A stretch of 48,400 nucleotides of DNA from Pseudomonadota bacterium (GTDB lineage Bacteria; Pseudomonadota; Alphaproteobacteria; Rhizobiales; Beijerinckiaceae). Of this stretch, positions 34,741 to 41,603 are shown in pieces. The notes under the pieces were generated by a model. The model saw nothing but the letters and a program-made list of their open reading frames with translations. It was not told the DNA's origin and did not search any database. The first letter of the stretch is position 1, and every line of letters begins with the position of its first letter. A program made the translations under genes and the position numbers. The DNA lies in assembly GCA_023450615.1 (NCBI GenBank), contig JAEXGT010000037.1, positions 1-48,400 of the forward strand, in the 5' to 3' direction.

Positions 34741-35532
34741 ATGAACGAGTTCCTCAATCAGTTAGCTTTCGGATGGTTCCCATATTTTGCCGTAACGGTT
34801 CTGGTCCTTGGAAGCATCCTGCGCTTCGATAAGGATCAATATTCATGGCGTTCGCAATCGAGCCAGTTTCTAAGGCGCCGGCAGATGAAACTGGGGTCCA
34901 ATCTCCTGCATCTTGGAGTGCTTATTCTGCTCGTGGGACACTTCGTGGGATTGCTGACGCCAATCAGGGTCTTCGATTTCGCGGGCATATCCCATGAGTT
35001 CAAGCAGATGATGGCCCTCATCGTCGGCGGCATCGCCGGTATTGCAGCCTGGTGCGGCGCAACGCTCTTGCTTCATCGCCGGCTCGTCGATCCGCGCATT
35101 AGGCGAAGCTCCTCCTTTGGCGATATCATGGTGCTGGTTCTTCTATGGCTGCAAATTTCAATCGGGATTGCCACGACATTCTGGACAATCGACCATATCG
35201 ACGGCAGCGAGATGGTTCTGTTCATGGGATGGGCCCAAGGCATCCTGACCTTCAATCCTGCCGCAGCCGACCTGATCGTGGACGCTTACTTCGTTTACAA
35301 GCTTCATATCGTTCTAGGCTTGCTCCTGTTCATGATCACGCCGTTCACGCGGCTCGTACATATCTGGAGCGCGCCGATCTGGTTCCTGCTCCGCCCCGGA
35401 TATCAGATCGTGCGCCCTCGGACGGCGCAGAGGACTCCCTCTCCCACGAGAGGAGAGGCGGGAACGGCTCCGTCGTTCGGAGGGCCTGCTGTTTCTCGCG
35501 CAGTATCTGAAAGCGGCCAGAGCGGAGCGTGA
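34741..35532 (+). CDS. narI: Respiratory nitrate reductase, gamma subunit (cytochrome b)
   Basis: Membrane subunit that oxidises quinol and holds two b haems. Five helices are visible, and the four haem-ligand histidines are H57, H67, H189 and H207, close to E. coli His56, His66, His187 and His205. At 263 residues it exceeds the usual ~225: after R-P-G-Y-Q-I-V-R (about 218-225) comes a low-complexity tail (P-R-T-A-Q-R-T-P-S-P-T-R-G-E-A-G...). The DNA of that tail holds a palindrome-like CTCTCCCACGAGAG, so it may derive from an intergenic repeat. GGAGGGC before the ATG at 34741 supports this start. The stop overlaps the start of the isomerase gene. Confidence 0.95.
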   Translation: MNEFLNQLAFGWFPYFAVTVLVLGSILRFDKDQYSWRSQSSQFLRRRQMKLGSNLLHLGVLILLVGHFVGLLTPIRVFDFAGISHEFKQMMALIVGGIAGIAAWCGATLLLHRRLVDPRIRRSSSFGDIMVLVLLWLQISIGIATTFWTIDHIDGSEMVLFMGWAQGILTFNPAAADLIVDAYFVYKLHIVLGLLLFMITPFTRLVHIWSAPIWFLLRPGYQIVRPRTAQRTPSPTRGEAGTAPSFGGPAVSRAVSESGQSGA

Positions 35533-36455
35533 TGGGAGCCATGAGCATGCAAAGCAGCGCACGACCGAAACCTCAAATGCCGAGCGCCTGTGCTTCGGGA
35601 GGATGCGGAGGAGGGCAGCAGCCTGCCCGGGTTCTCGCACCAAGTTTCTCCGTGGTGAAGGTCAATGGGGTCGAGATCGAACCCGAGATGATCGCCCAGG
35701 AGATGCAGAATCATCCGGCACCCAACGGCGAGACATCCTGGCAGGAGGCCGCACGGGCGCTCGCCGTCCGCGAACTTCTGATTCAAGAAGCGCGCCGGTG
35801 CGGCATCGGGAGCGATCCCGAAGCGGACGAAAGCGGCCGGGTCGAGACCGAGGACGACGCCTTGATCCGGCAATTGCTTCAAGACTCCGTCACCATGCCG
35901 AGCCCGCCCTGCGAAGAGGAATGCAGGCGCTACTACGATGCGCAGTCACTGCGCTTCCGCACGCCGGATCTTTTCGAGGTGAGCCATATTCTCATCGAGC
36001 CGGAGAGCGACGATGCTCAGGGATGGGCTGCGGCCCGATCGCAGGCCTGCGTTATCGTGAAGGAAATTGGTGACGATCCGCAGGCGTTCGCCCGGGCGGC
36101 GGAGGCATTCTCGAAATGTCCATCTGCACGCCAGGGAGGTTCCCTGGGCCAAGTTCGGCGCGGCGAGCTGGTGCCTGCCATTCAGACGGCGTTTGAGGCT
36201 TTGCCTGTCGGGACGACATCGCCCGAGCCGGTCCGATCTCGTTTCGGCTGGCACGCGCTGCACTTGGCCCGCCGCATAGACGGGCGCGTTCTTCCCTTCG
36301 ATGTCGTCCATTCCAAGATCGCAGACATGCTGGAGGCCCGGAGCTGGGCCATTGCATCCGCCCGCTACATCGCAGGGCTCACCGAACTCGCGGCAATCGA
36401 AGGGGTCGATATTTCACCTTCGGATGCTGCGAACCCCGGAAGTTCCTCATGCTGA
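35532..36455 (+). CDS. Parvulin-type peptidyl-prolyl isomerase of the nar operon
   Basis: A 307-residue protein with a SurA/NifM-like layout: an N-terminal helical region (about 45-125) and a parvulin domain (about 135-250) with the motifs F-E-V-S-H-I-L-I-E-P, F-A-R-A-A-E-A-F-S-K-C-P-S, G-G-S-L-G-Q-V-R-R-G-E-L-V-P and R-F-G-W-H-A-L-H-L. No signal peptide is visible, so it should act in the cytoplasm, like NifM on nitrogenase. The N-terminus has C-A-S-G-G-C-G-G-G, which might bind metal. ATG at 35532 overlaps the narI stop; ATGs at 35541 and 35547 are alternatives. Its position suggests folding or assembly of nitrate reductase, which is inference. Confidence 0.85.
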   Translation: MGAMSMQSSARPKPQMPSACASGGCGGGQQPARVLAPSFSVVKVNGVEIEPEMIAQEMQNHPAPNGETSWQEAARALAVRELLIQEARRCGIGSDPEADESGRVETEDDALIRQLLQDSVTMPSPPCEEECRRYYDAQSLRFRTPDLFEVSHILIEPESDDAQGWAAARSQACVIVKEIGDDPQAFARAAEAFSKCPSARQGGSLGQVRRGELVPAIQTAFEALPVGTTSPEPVRSRFGWHALHLARRIDGRVLPFDVVHSKIADMLEARSWAIASARYIAGLTELAAIEGVDISPSDAANPGSSSC

Positions 36456-36754
36456 TGCTCGGCGACGTGCTGGCCCTCGCGCAACGGCGTATGGTGATCA
36501 GCCGGTGGCTGGAGGTCGCAAATCCCGAATTGGCTTCAGCTGTTCGGGATGCGTCGGCTCTCGCGGGAGAAACGCCCGAGCAGTTTACGCGGTTTGCCGT
36601 GGTGAGTTTCACCCGTGATGCCGATCCTGAAGCGTGGGCGACCTTGACGACGCGTCTTCGGGAGGCAGAAGATCCTGGCATGGCGTGCATCAGCGAGATG
36701 ATCCGATGGCAGCTTGCGGCAGAGCGTGATTTCAAGCCCTCGCATTCCGCTTGA
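36449..36754 (+). CDS. Uncharacterised 101-residue protein in the nar operon
   Basis: Not recognised. The protein is predicted helical and soluble, with no signal or membrane segment (L-A-Q-R-R-M-V-I-S-R-W-L-E-V-A at 10-24, then a charged helix ending R-W-Q-L-A-A-E-R-D-F-K). It overlaps the isomerase gene by 7 bp, which argues for a real, translationally coupled gene. An ATG two codons later (36455) is an alternative start. Codon use resembles its neighbours. Its place after the isomerase suggests a role in nitrate reductase assembly or stability, by context only. Confidence 0.7.
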   Translation: MLMLGDVLALAQRRMVISRWLEVANPELASAVRDASALAGETPEQFTRFAVVSFTRDADPEAWATLTTRLREAEDPGMACISEMIRWQLAAERDFKPSHSA

Positions 36755-36792
36755 TGCTGATTGAACCGGCAGACCTAACACAGGAGAGAGCC

Positions 36793-37020
36793 ATGCCCGA
36801 GGACAGGCTGGGCAGCACACCTTCCGACAAGGATACGGCTCCGAAGGTCGATTCAAGAATGAAGAGTTCGGTCGATAGTAGCTACGATCCGGCGCAGGAT
36901 GGGAGCGTTCCGCTGCAAACCGTTTCGGTCAAGGGAGGCGATAGCTCGGCTTGGCCTATCGCATGGGCGGTCATAACCATCCTGATGGTCTTGCTCGCGC
37001 TCTATCTCCTCCTTGGCTGA
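36793..37020 (+). CDS. Small tail-anchored membrane protein, last gene of the nar operon
   Basis: Unrecognised 75-residue protein. Residues 1-50 are polar and acidic, probably disordered and cytoplasmic; residues 54-74 (W-P-I-A-W-A-V-I-T-I-L-M-V-L-L-A-L-Y-L-L-L) are a single membrane helix ending one residue before the C-terminus, so it is a tail-anchored topology. AGGAG at 36782-36786 fixes the ATG at 36793; an upstream in-frame ATG has no such site. It lies 38 bp after the 101-residue gene. It could be a small accessory subunit or membrane tether for NarGHI, which is speculation from position and topology. Confidence 0.7.
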   Translation: MPEDRLGSTPSDKDTAPKVDSRMKSSVDSSYDPAQDGSVPLQTVSVKGGDSSAWPIAWAVITILMVLLALYLLLG

Positions 37021-37119
37021 TGTGGCTCATCGCGTCCGTTGCATCTCAGAGAGGTAGTCTCGCCTTGAGAACGAGGCCTTTTGCGAGTCTCATCTAGTTC
37101 TTCGACAAGAACTCTGTAG

Positions 37120-37383
37120 TCAATCGTGCTTCATCGGGATCAGGATCTCGAAAGTTGTCCCTGGTTTTGTGCGAATAACCGACGCCGTGGTCCCGAGTTG
37201 GCGGATCGTGTTAATGATGAACCGCATGCCGAGGCTCTTGGCGGGTGCAAACAGGCCAAGCTCTTGCGGAATTCCTATGCCCTTGTCGATAACTTCAAGT
37301 CAAATCGACGTACGGGATGAAGAATTGTTCCTGAACATGACAAATTTCCTGACAGCATTTAGAGCTGTTTCACCAAGCGTGTC
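37120..37383 (-). pseudogene. Remnant of a sensor histidine kinase ATPase domain
   Basis: On the minus strand an 88-codon stretch reads as the end of an HWE/HisKA_2-type kinase: D-T-L-G-E-T-A-L-N-A-V-R-K-F (N-box-like), an in-frame TGA at codon 28, then L-E-V-I-D-K-G-I-G-I-P (G1 box), A-K-S-L-G-M-R-F-I-I-N-T-I (G2 region) and G-T-T-F-E-I-L-I-P ending at TGA. The N-terminal sensor and the phosphoacceptor His are missing. With the internal stop and no upstream open frame, it cannot be active. It ends about 100 bp beyond the nar operon, on the opposite strand. Confidence 0.65.
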
Positions 37384-37575
37384 AGTGTGACATCGGCAGC
37401 TTTTGCTGAATTGGAAACGATACAAAAGGATAAGCTGAGCAGGATCGTTGATCGGCGAGCGGGGCATCTGCCATCGGATCTGGTATAGTCGTGCGGCAAT
37501 CCTCATGCTGCGTGGGGGTGGGTGCTGTGAACATGCTCCGACTATTGGGATGCCCACCAAGGGCAGGATGAACAA
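37384..37575. other. Spacer before the GrlR-like gene
   Basis: No gene is seen here. TATAGT near 37481 could be a -10 box for the downstream gene. The minus strand might hold further decayed kinase sequence, but none was recognisable. Confidence 0.4.
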
Positions 37576-37905
37576 ATGATGGAAGACGGCTTGTACAAGG
37601 TGGTGTTCCAGACGCAATTGGGCCTGGGAACAGGCGTTGTCACGCTACGTGCGGGCCGCCTCACAGGAGGAGATTCCGTAATGTATTACACGGGGGAGTA
37701 CATCTTGAACAACGATGTGATCGATACTCGCCTCGTGGCGGATACTCACTCGGTCATGCCGGGGATCATGTCAGTGCTCGGCATGCCGAGGGCACGGCTG
37801 AATCTCAAGGGAACATTCGACGGGCAATCGGCCCATCTGTCAGGGACGTCCCCTGACTATCCCAGCCTTACCTTTAAGGCGACGCTCACTCGCCTCGCCG
37901 ACTGA
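37576..37905 (+). CDS. GrlR-family regulatory-like protein
   Basis: A 109-residue beta-rich protein resembling the GrlR fold: M-x-D-G-L-Y-K-V-x-F-Q-T at the start, G-V-V-T-L-R-A-G-R-L-T-G-G-D-S, Y-Y-T-G-E-Y, N-L-K-G-T-F-D-G and the closing F-K-A-T-L-T-R-L-A-D. In enteropathogenic E. coli GrlR is an anti-activator that binds GrlA, but family members are widespread in alphaproteobacteria with no type III secretion system, and none is seen here. The function is therefore open; a small ligand-binding calycin-like role is possible. It is a monocistronic unit ending in a stem-loop. Confidence 0.75.
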   Translation: MMEDGLYKVVFQTQLGLGTGVVTLRAGRLTGGDSVMYYTGEYILNNDVIDTRLVADTHSVMPGIMSVLGMPRARLNLKGTFDGQSAHLSGTSPDYPSLTFKATLTRLAD

Positions 37906-37927
37906 GGAAGAGGTTTTGTCTCCTCAG
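37902..37927 (+). terminator. Stem-loop at the end of the GrlR-like gene
   Basis: CTGAGGA (37902-37908) pairs with TCCTCAG (37921-37927) across a 12-nt loop containing TTTT, overlapping the stop codon. No T-run follows, so termination is uncertain. Confidence 0.4.
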
Positions 37928-38052
37928 CTCAGCCATGGTGAGGCGGGTGAGCGCATTGCCCATTCATAGCAAGCCGGAACAGAGCGTTAGGCGTGTGTCG
38001 TCTCGCTTCACACGACATGCAGACATCACAGAATGCGAATGAGGCGTCCGCC

Positions 38053-38634
38053 TTAGGCTGAGGATTGTGCTCCCTTTTCCGGAGTACTGCTCTGCGCGGG
38101 ATTCCCAGCAGCGGCGCCTGTGGTGACTGTTCCAGCGAGCGCGGCCTGGAGCTTGGCCTCCTTGTCCGGTGGCAAGGAGGTGCGCAGCACCCGGCCCCGG
38201 AACTGCGACAGCTCGGCCATCACCTTCTCGGGCTGCGCCTTGCGCACCAGCACGAACAGCGCCGAGGTGTCCGGCTGCAGGGTTTGAGCCAGATCGCGGA
38301 TGAACTCATCATTGATGCCGTAATCGATCAGCGAGCCCGACAAGGCGCCGCTCCCGGCGCCAATGGCACCGCCCACCACCATGCCGGCGAGCGGGTTGAG
38401 AAACAGCAGGCCGACGAGCGTCCCCCAGACCACACCCGATAGGCCGCCCGAGGCCGCGCCGGTTCCGACCATGCTGACGCTCTGCTTCAGGCTCACCTTA
38501 CCGTCCGGGTGACGGATGGCGACGACGGCATCCTCCAGGTCGATCAGGTATTCCCGCTGGAGCCGGTTTAACTCAGTGAGGACACGGTCCGCTTCCTGCG
38601 GATTGTCGAATCCGACTGCAATCAGTTCAGCCAT
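38053..38634 (-). CDS. DUF1269 membrane protein with glycine-zipper segment
   Basis: A 193-residue protein of the DUF1269 family. A soluble N-terminal part (1-50: M-A-E-L-I-A-V-G-F-D, then a helix, then V-V-A-I-R-H-P-D-G-K) is followed by a hydrophobic, glycine-rich pair of membrane segments (about 55-103), then an alpha/beta part (S-A-L-F-V-L-V-R-K) and an A/T/S-rich tail. Relatives are annotated as membrane proteins of the uncharacterised conserved type, often stress-linked. The frame runs 44 codons further upstream, but GGAGGGAG before the ATG at 38634 sets the start. It diverges from the outer-membrane barrel gene. Confidence 0.82.
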   Translation of the reverse strand: MAELIAVGFDNPQEADRVLTELNRLQREYLIDLEDAVVAIRHPDGKVSLKQSVSMVGTGAASGGLSGVVWGTLVGLLFLNPLAGMVVGGAIGAGSGALSGSLIDYGINDEFIRDLAQTLQPDTSALFVLVRKAQPEKVMAELSQFRGRVLRTSLPPDKEAKLQAALAGTVTTGAAAGNPAQSSTPEKGAQSSA

Positions 38635-38802
38635 CGCTGTTCTCCCTCCCGAAATGGGCATGTGAAACAAGCCGCGAGAGGGCGGCACAGTTCCCACGCC
38701 GCCAATGCGTCGCATGGGCTGCATGGCTTTTTGTGCCCGCTGCCATTGACCTGTAGCTTCAAACATTCAGATTACACACAATCCGCCGTTACGGAGCCCC
38801 GC

Positions 38803-40245
38803 ATGTGTGCGTATGGCAGAGTGAATGCGTTTCTAATGGCGCTTGCGGCAATCAGCACATCTGACTTTGCTCGTGCGCAGCAGCAACCGGAGCAGACACT
38901 CTTTTATGACGCCAACGGTTTGAAGATGCGGTGGCATCTTCAGCTTGGCATCAATGCAGTGAGCGAGCGAAACCTGTTCTGGAATTTCGCTGCGACAATC
39001 GCACCACAATCCGGCTTCGATCCGAATGCCGACTGGCTGGAGAGTTATGCCAAACCGGGTCTGAGTTTCGAACAGAAACTCAACGGGGAGTCAGCGTTCT
39101 ATGGGAAGCTTTCGGCGGTGGGTTCCTACACTGCAGGGATCGACGCATTCGATTGGGGCAATACGGGACGTGTCACCCCTGAAGAAGCCTATCTCGGGTA
39201 TCGAACCGAGGGCAGCGGTCCAAATGTCGACTTATCGCTCGGTGCGCGTGAGCTCGAACTCGGAAGCGGAATGCTCATCGCCAATGGCGGGTCCAGCGGC
39301 TTCGAGCGAGGCGCTTTGAAGTTCGGGCCACGAAAGGCCTGGAAGAGAGCGGCGATTGCTCATGTTTACGAGGGCGGATGGACCGGCACGGCTTTCTACA
39401 TCGAGCCGAACGAGCTGGCCTCCAACAACGGCCACAACAAGCTGGCTGGAGCGGACATTCGCTACGATGGTTCCGCAGGCGGCTTTCTCGGTCTCAGCTA
39501 CATCAATGTGCTCGCCTCGGAGACAGCCTATCCCAAAGCCCCCTTGGGAGGCGTCGGCCCGCCGATCATCATTCCAGATGGGCGCGATGGCACCAATGCG
39601 CTGAACCTCTATGCTAAAAGCGATCCCTTCAGCGGCCCTTTCGAAAACTGGTTTCTGACTGGGGACTTCGCCTACGAATGGAACGAGAATATCGACATGA
39701 GAGCCTGGGCAGGCCGCGTTCAGGTCGGCTACACCTTACATGGCCTCCCCTGGACGCCGGTTCTGACTTATTCCTTTCAGACATTCTCCGGCGATAATCC
39801 GAACACGCCGCAACTCGAGCGCTTCGATCCTCTGTATTATGAAGGTTCGCCAGGGGCCTGGGCTACGGGTTCGAAGTCGTCGCTGGTCTTCATCAATTCA
39901 AACACGCGGGCTCACGAGATCGCCTTGCGCTTACAGCCCACCCGCCAGGATACCGTCACGATCCGCTACGCGCGCATTCTTGCGAACGAGCTCGGCAGCC
40001 CGATCCAATTCGGACAGGCGACGCGGTTGGAAACCTTTGGCAGCGCCGCTTATCTGATCTCCGGGGTGACCAACGAGCATCTCTCCGATGATGTCTTCGT
40101 CGAATACAACCGGATCATCAACGAAAACACCTTTCTGACGGCAGGCGCGAGCATTTCCGTTCCCGGGGAGGGCATCCGCCGCGTGGTCAGCGGAAATGCT
40201 CGGGATTGGGTGGGAGGCTTCGTGAATGTCGTCGTCAATTACTAG
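38803..40245 (+). CDS. Outer-membrane beta-barrel protein (alginate-export-like porin)
   Basis: A 480-residue protein with a signal peptide (about 1-25, ending A-R-A before Q-Q-Q) and a long run of amphipathic strands, ending in F-V-N-V-V-V-N-Y with a C-terminal aromatic, the sign for outer-membrane insertion. Stretches such as W-N-F-A-A-T, Y-A-K-P-G-L-S-F-E, L-S-L-G-A-R-E-L-E-L-G-S-G and E-Y-N-R-I-I-N-E-N-T-F fit the alginate-export family of barrels. Substrate is unknown; no alginate genes are nearby. The ATG at 38803 has GGAG upstream; the longer frame would lose the signal peptide position. Its 3' end overlaps the serine hydrolase gene by 20 bp, so they are co-translated. Confidence 0.8.
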   Translation: MCAYGRVNAFLMALAAISTSDFARAQQQPEQTLFYDANGLKMRWHLQLGINAVSERNLFWNFAATIAPQSGFDPNADWLESYAKPGLSFEQKLNGESAFYGKLSAVGSYTAGIDAFDWGNTGRVTPEEAYLGYRTEGSGPNVDLSLGARELELGSGMLIANGGSSGFERGALKFGPRKAWKRAAIAHVYEGGWTGTAFYIEPNELASNNGHNKLAGADIRYDGSAGGFLGLSYINVLASETAYPKAPLGGVGPPIIIPDGRDGTNALNLYAKSDPFSGPFENWFLTGDFAYEWNENIDMRAWAGRVQVGYTLHGLPWTPVLTYSFQTFSGDNPNTPQLERFDPLYYEGSPGAWATGSKSSLVFINSNTRAHEIALRLQPTRQDTVTIRYARILANELGSPIQFGQATRLETFGSAAYLISGVTNEHLSDDVFVEYNRIINENTFLTAGASISVPGEGIRRVVSGNARDWVGGFVNVVVNY

Positions 40246-41566
40246 AATCTTCACGCTTGCAACGGGGATTGCCATGACGCTTGTATCAGCATCAGGGGCG
40301 GCTGCCCAGACAGCGACGCTCTCGGCACAGGAATCCGACCCCAGGGCCATGGGATGGATGCAAGGTTTCCCACCGCCCGAGGACAAGATCATCACGCAAC
40401 CGGACTCGGTTTATTTCAGCTTTCCAAAGCTGCGCTGGTCCGTTTGTCACTTGCGCGAATTTCTCCCGACGGAAGAGATCAGCCGTGGCCTTGGCGCGCC
40501 CATCCCGTTGGAATATCCGCAGCCATACGAGTTTGCCGATAATCGGCAAGCCATCGACGCGCTCACATTCACGCCGATCGACGGCACCAAACCGATGACG
40601 TGGGAGGAATCCCTTTACGCCAATTATACGGACGGAATGTTGATCCTGCACAAAGGGCGCGTGGTCTACGAGCGCTACTTCGGATGCCTCAATCCGGATG
40701 GGAAACATGCATCGATGTCGATGACAAAGTCACTGACCGGCCTCCTGGCGGAAATCCTGGTCGTGGAGGGCAAGCTCAACGAAGCGGCCCTCGTTTCCGA
40801 CATTATCCCCGAGATCAAGGGCAGCGCCTTTGCCTCTGCCACTGTGCGGCAGGTGATGGATATGACCACCGGACTTCGTTATTCCGAGGATTACGCAGAT
40901 CCGAAGGCGGATATATGGACCTACTCCGCCGCCGCCAGCCCTTTGCCAAAGCCCGCTGACTACAAGGGCCCAAACGGGTATTGGGAATATCTCCAGCAGG
41001 TGCAGCCCGAGGGTAAGCATGGCGAGGCATTTCACTACAAGACCGTCAATGCGGATATGCTGGGTTGGATTGTCTCGCGCATTTCCGGGGAGGCGGTGAC
41101 CAATCTCGCCTCCGAACGGCTGTGGCGTCCGATGGGAGCCGAACAGGATGCTTACATGACTGTTGACGGCAAGGGGGTGCCTTATGCCGGAGGCGGTCTC
41201 AGCGCGGGCCTGCGCGATCTTGGCCGCCTCGGCCTTCTGATGTTGAATGAGGGCGTCATCAACGGGAAGCGGTTGTTTCCGGCAGAGGTTGTGCGTAGGA
41301 TCCGTGCAGGCGGCGACCCCGCGAAATTCGGCACAGACTACCCAGCGCTTATAGGTGGCAGCTATACCAGCATGTGGTGGGTTTATCCTGGCGGAGATGG
41401 TGTCATCGCCGCGCGCGGCGTGCATGGACAGACGATCTATGTGGATCCTTCCGCGCAGATGGTATTGGTGCGCTTCGCGTCGTTTCCGAAGCCGCAGAAT
41501 CCGCTGATCGATCCTACTTCGCTCCCCGCGTTCCGAGCCGTGGCAGCCTATTTGAAGTCGAGGTGA
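40226..41566 (+). CDS. Secreted serine hydrolase of the beta-lactamase class C / NylB group
   Basis: A 446-residue protein with a signal peptide (cleavage after A-A-A, about residue 27). The catalytic S-x-x-K is S165-M-T-K168, within H-A-S-M-S-M-T-K-S; downstream are F-H-Y-K-T-V-N-A-D-M-L-G-W and, near the end, the H-G-Q-T-I-Y-V segment in the place of K-T-G. This set resembles 6-aminohexanoate-dimer hydrolase and esterase relatives more than true beta-lactamases. It should work in the periplasm or outside the cell, cleaving an ester or amide. The 20-bp overlap with the barrel gene suggests they act together, for example import and hydrolysis of an oligomer. Confidence 0.85.
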   Translation: MSSSITRIFTLATGIAMTLVSASGAAAQTATLSAQESDPRAMGWMQGFPPPEDKIITQPDSVYFSFPKLRWSVCHLREFLPTEEISRGLGAPIPLEYPQPYEFADNRQAIDALTFTPIDGTKPMTWEESLYANYTDGMLILHKGRVVYERYFGCLNPDGKHASMSMTKSLTGLLAEILVVEGKLNEAALVSDIIPEIKGSAFASATVRQVMDMTTGLRYSEDYADPKADIWTYSAAASPLPKPADYKGPNGYWEYLQQVQPEGKHGEAFHYKTVNADMLGWIVSRISGEAVTNLASERLWRPMGAEQDAYMTVDGKGVPYAGGGLSAGLRDLGRLGLLMLNEGVINGKRLFPAEVVRRIRAGGDPAKFGTDYPALIGGSYTSMWWVYPGGDGVIAARGVHGQTIYVDPSAQMVLVRFASFPKPQNPLIDPTSLPAFRAVAAYLKSR

Positions 41567-41603
41567 GCTACAGCGCAGCTCGCTTCCCGCCGCTGCACTC
41601 CAT

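Noticed and set aside
37300..37617. 105-residue minus-strand open frame ending at 37300
   Set aside because: Only its last 27 codons resemble anything (a kinase N-box); the rest is not protein-like and runs into the GrlR-like gene. Covered by the kinase remnant.
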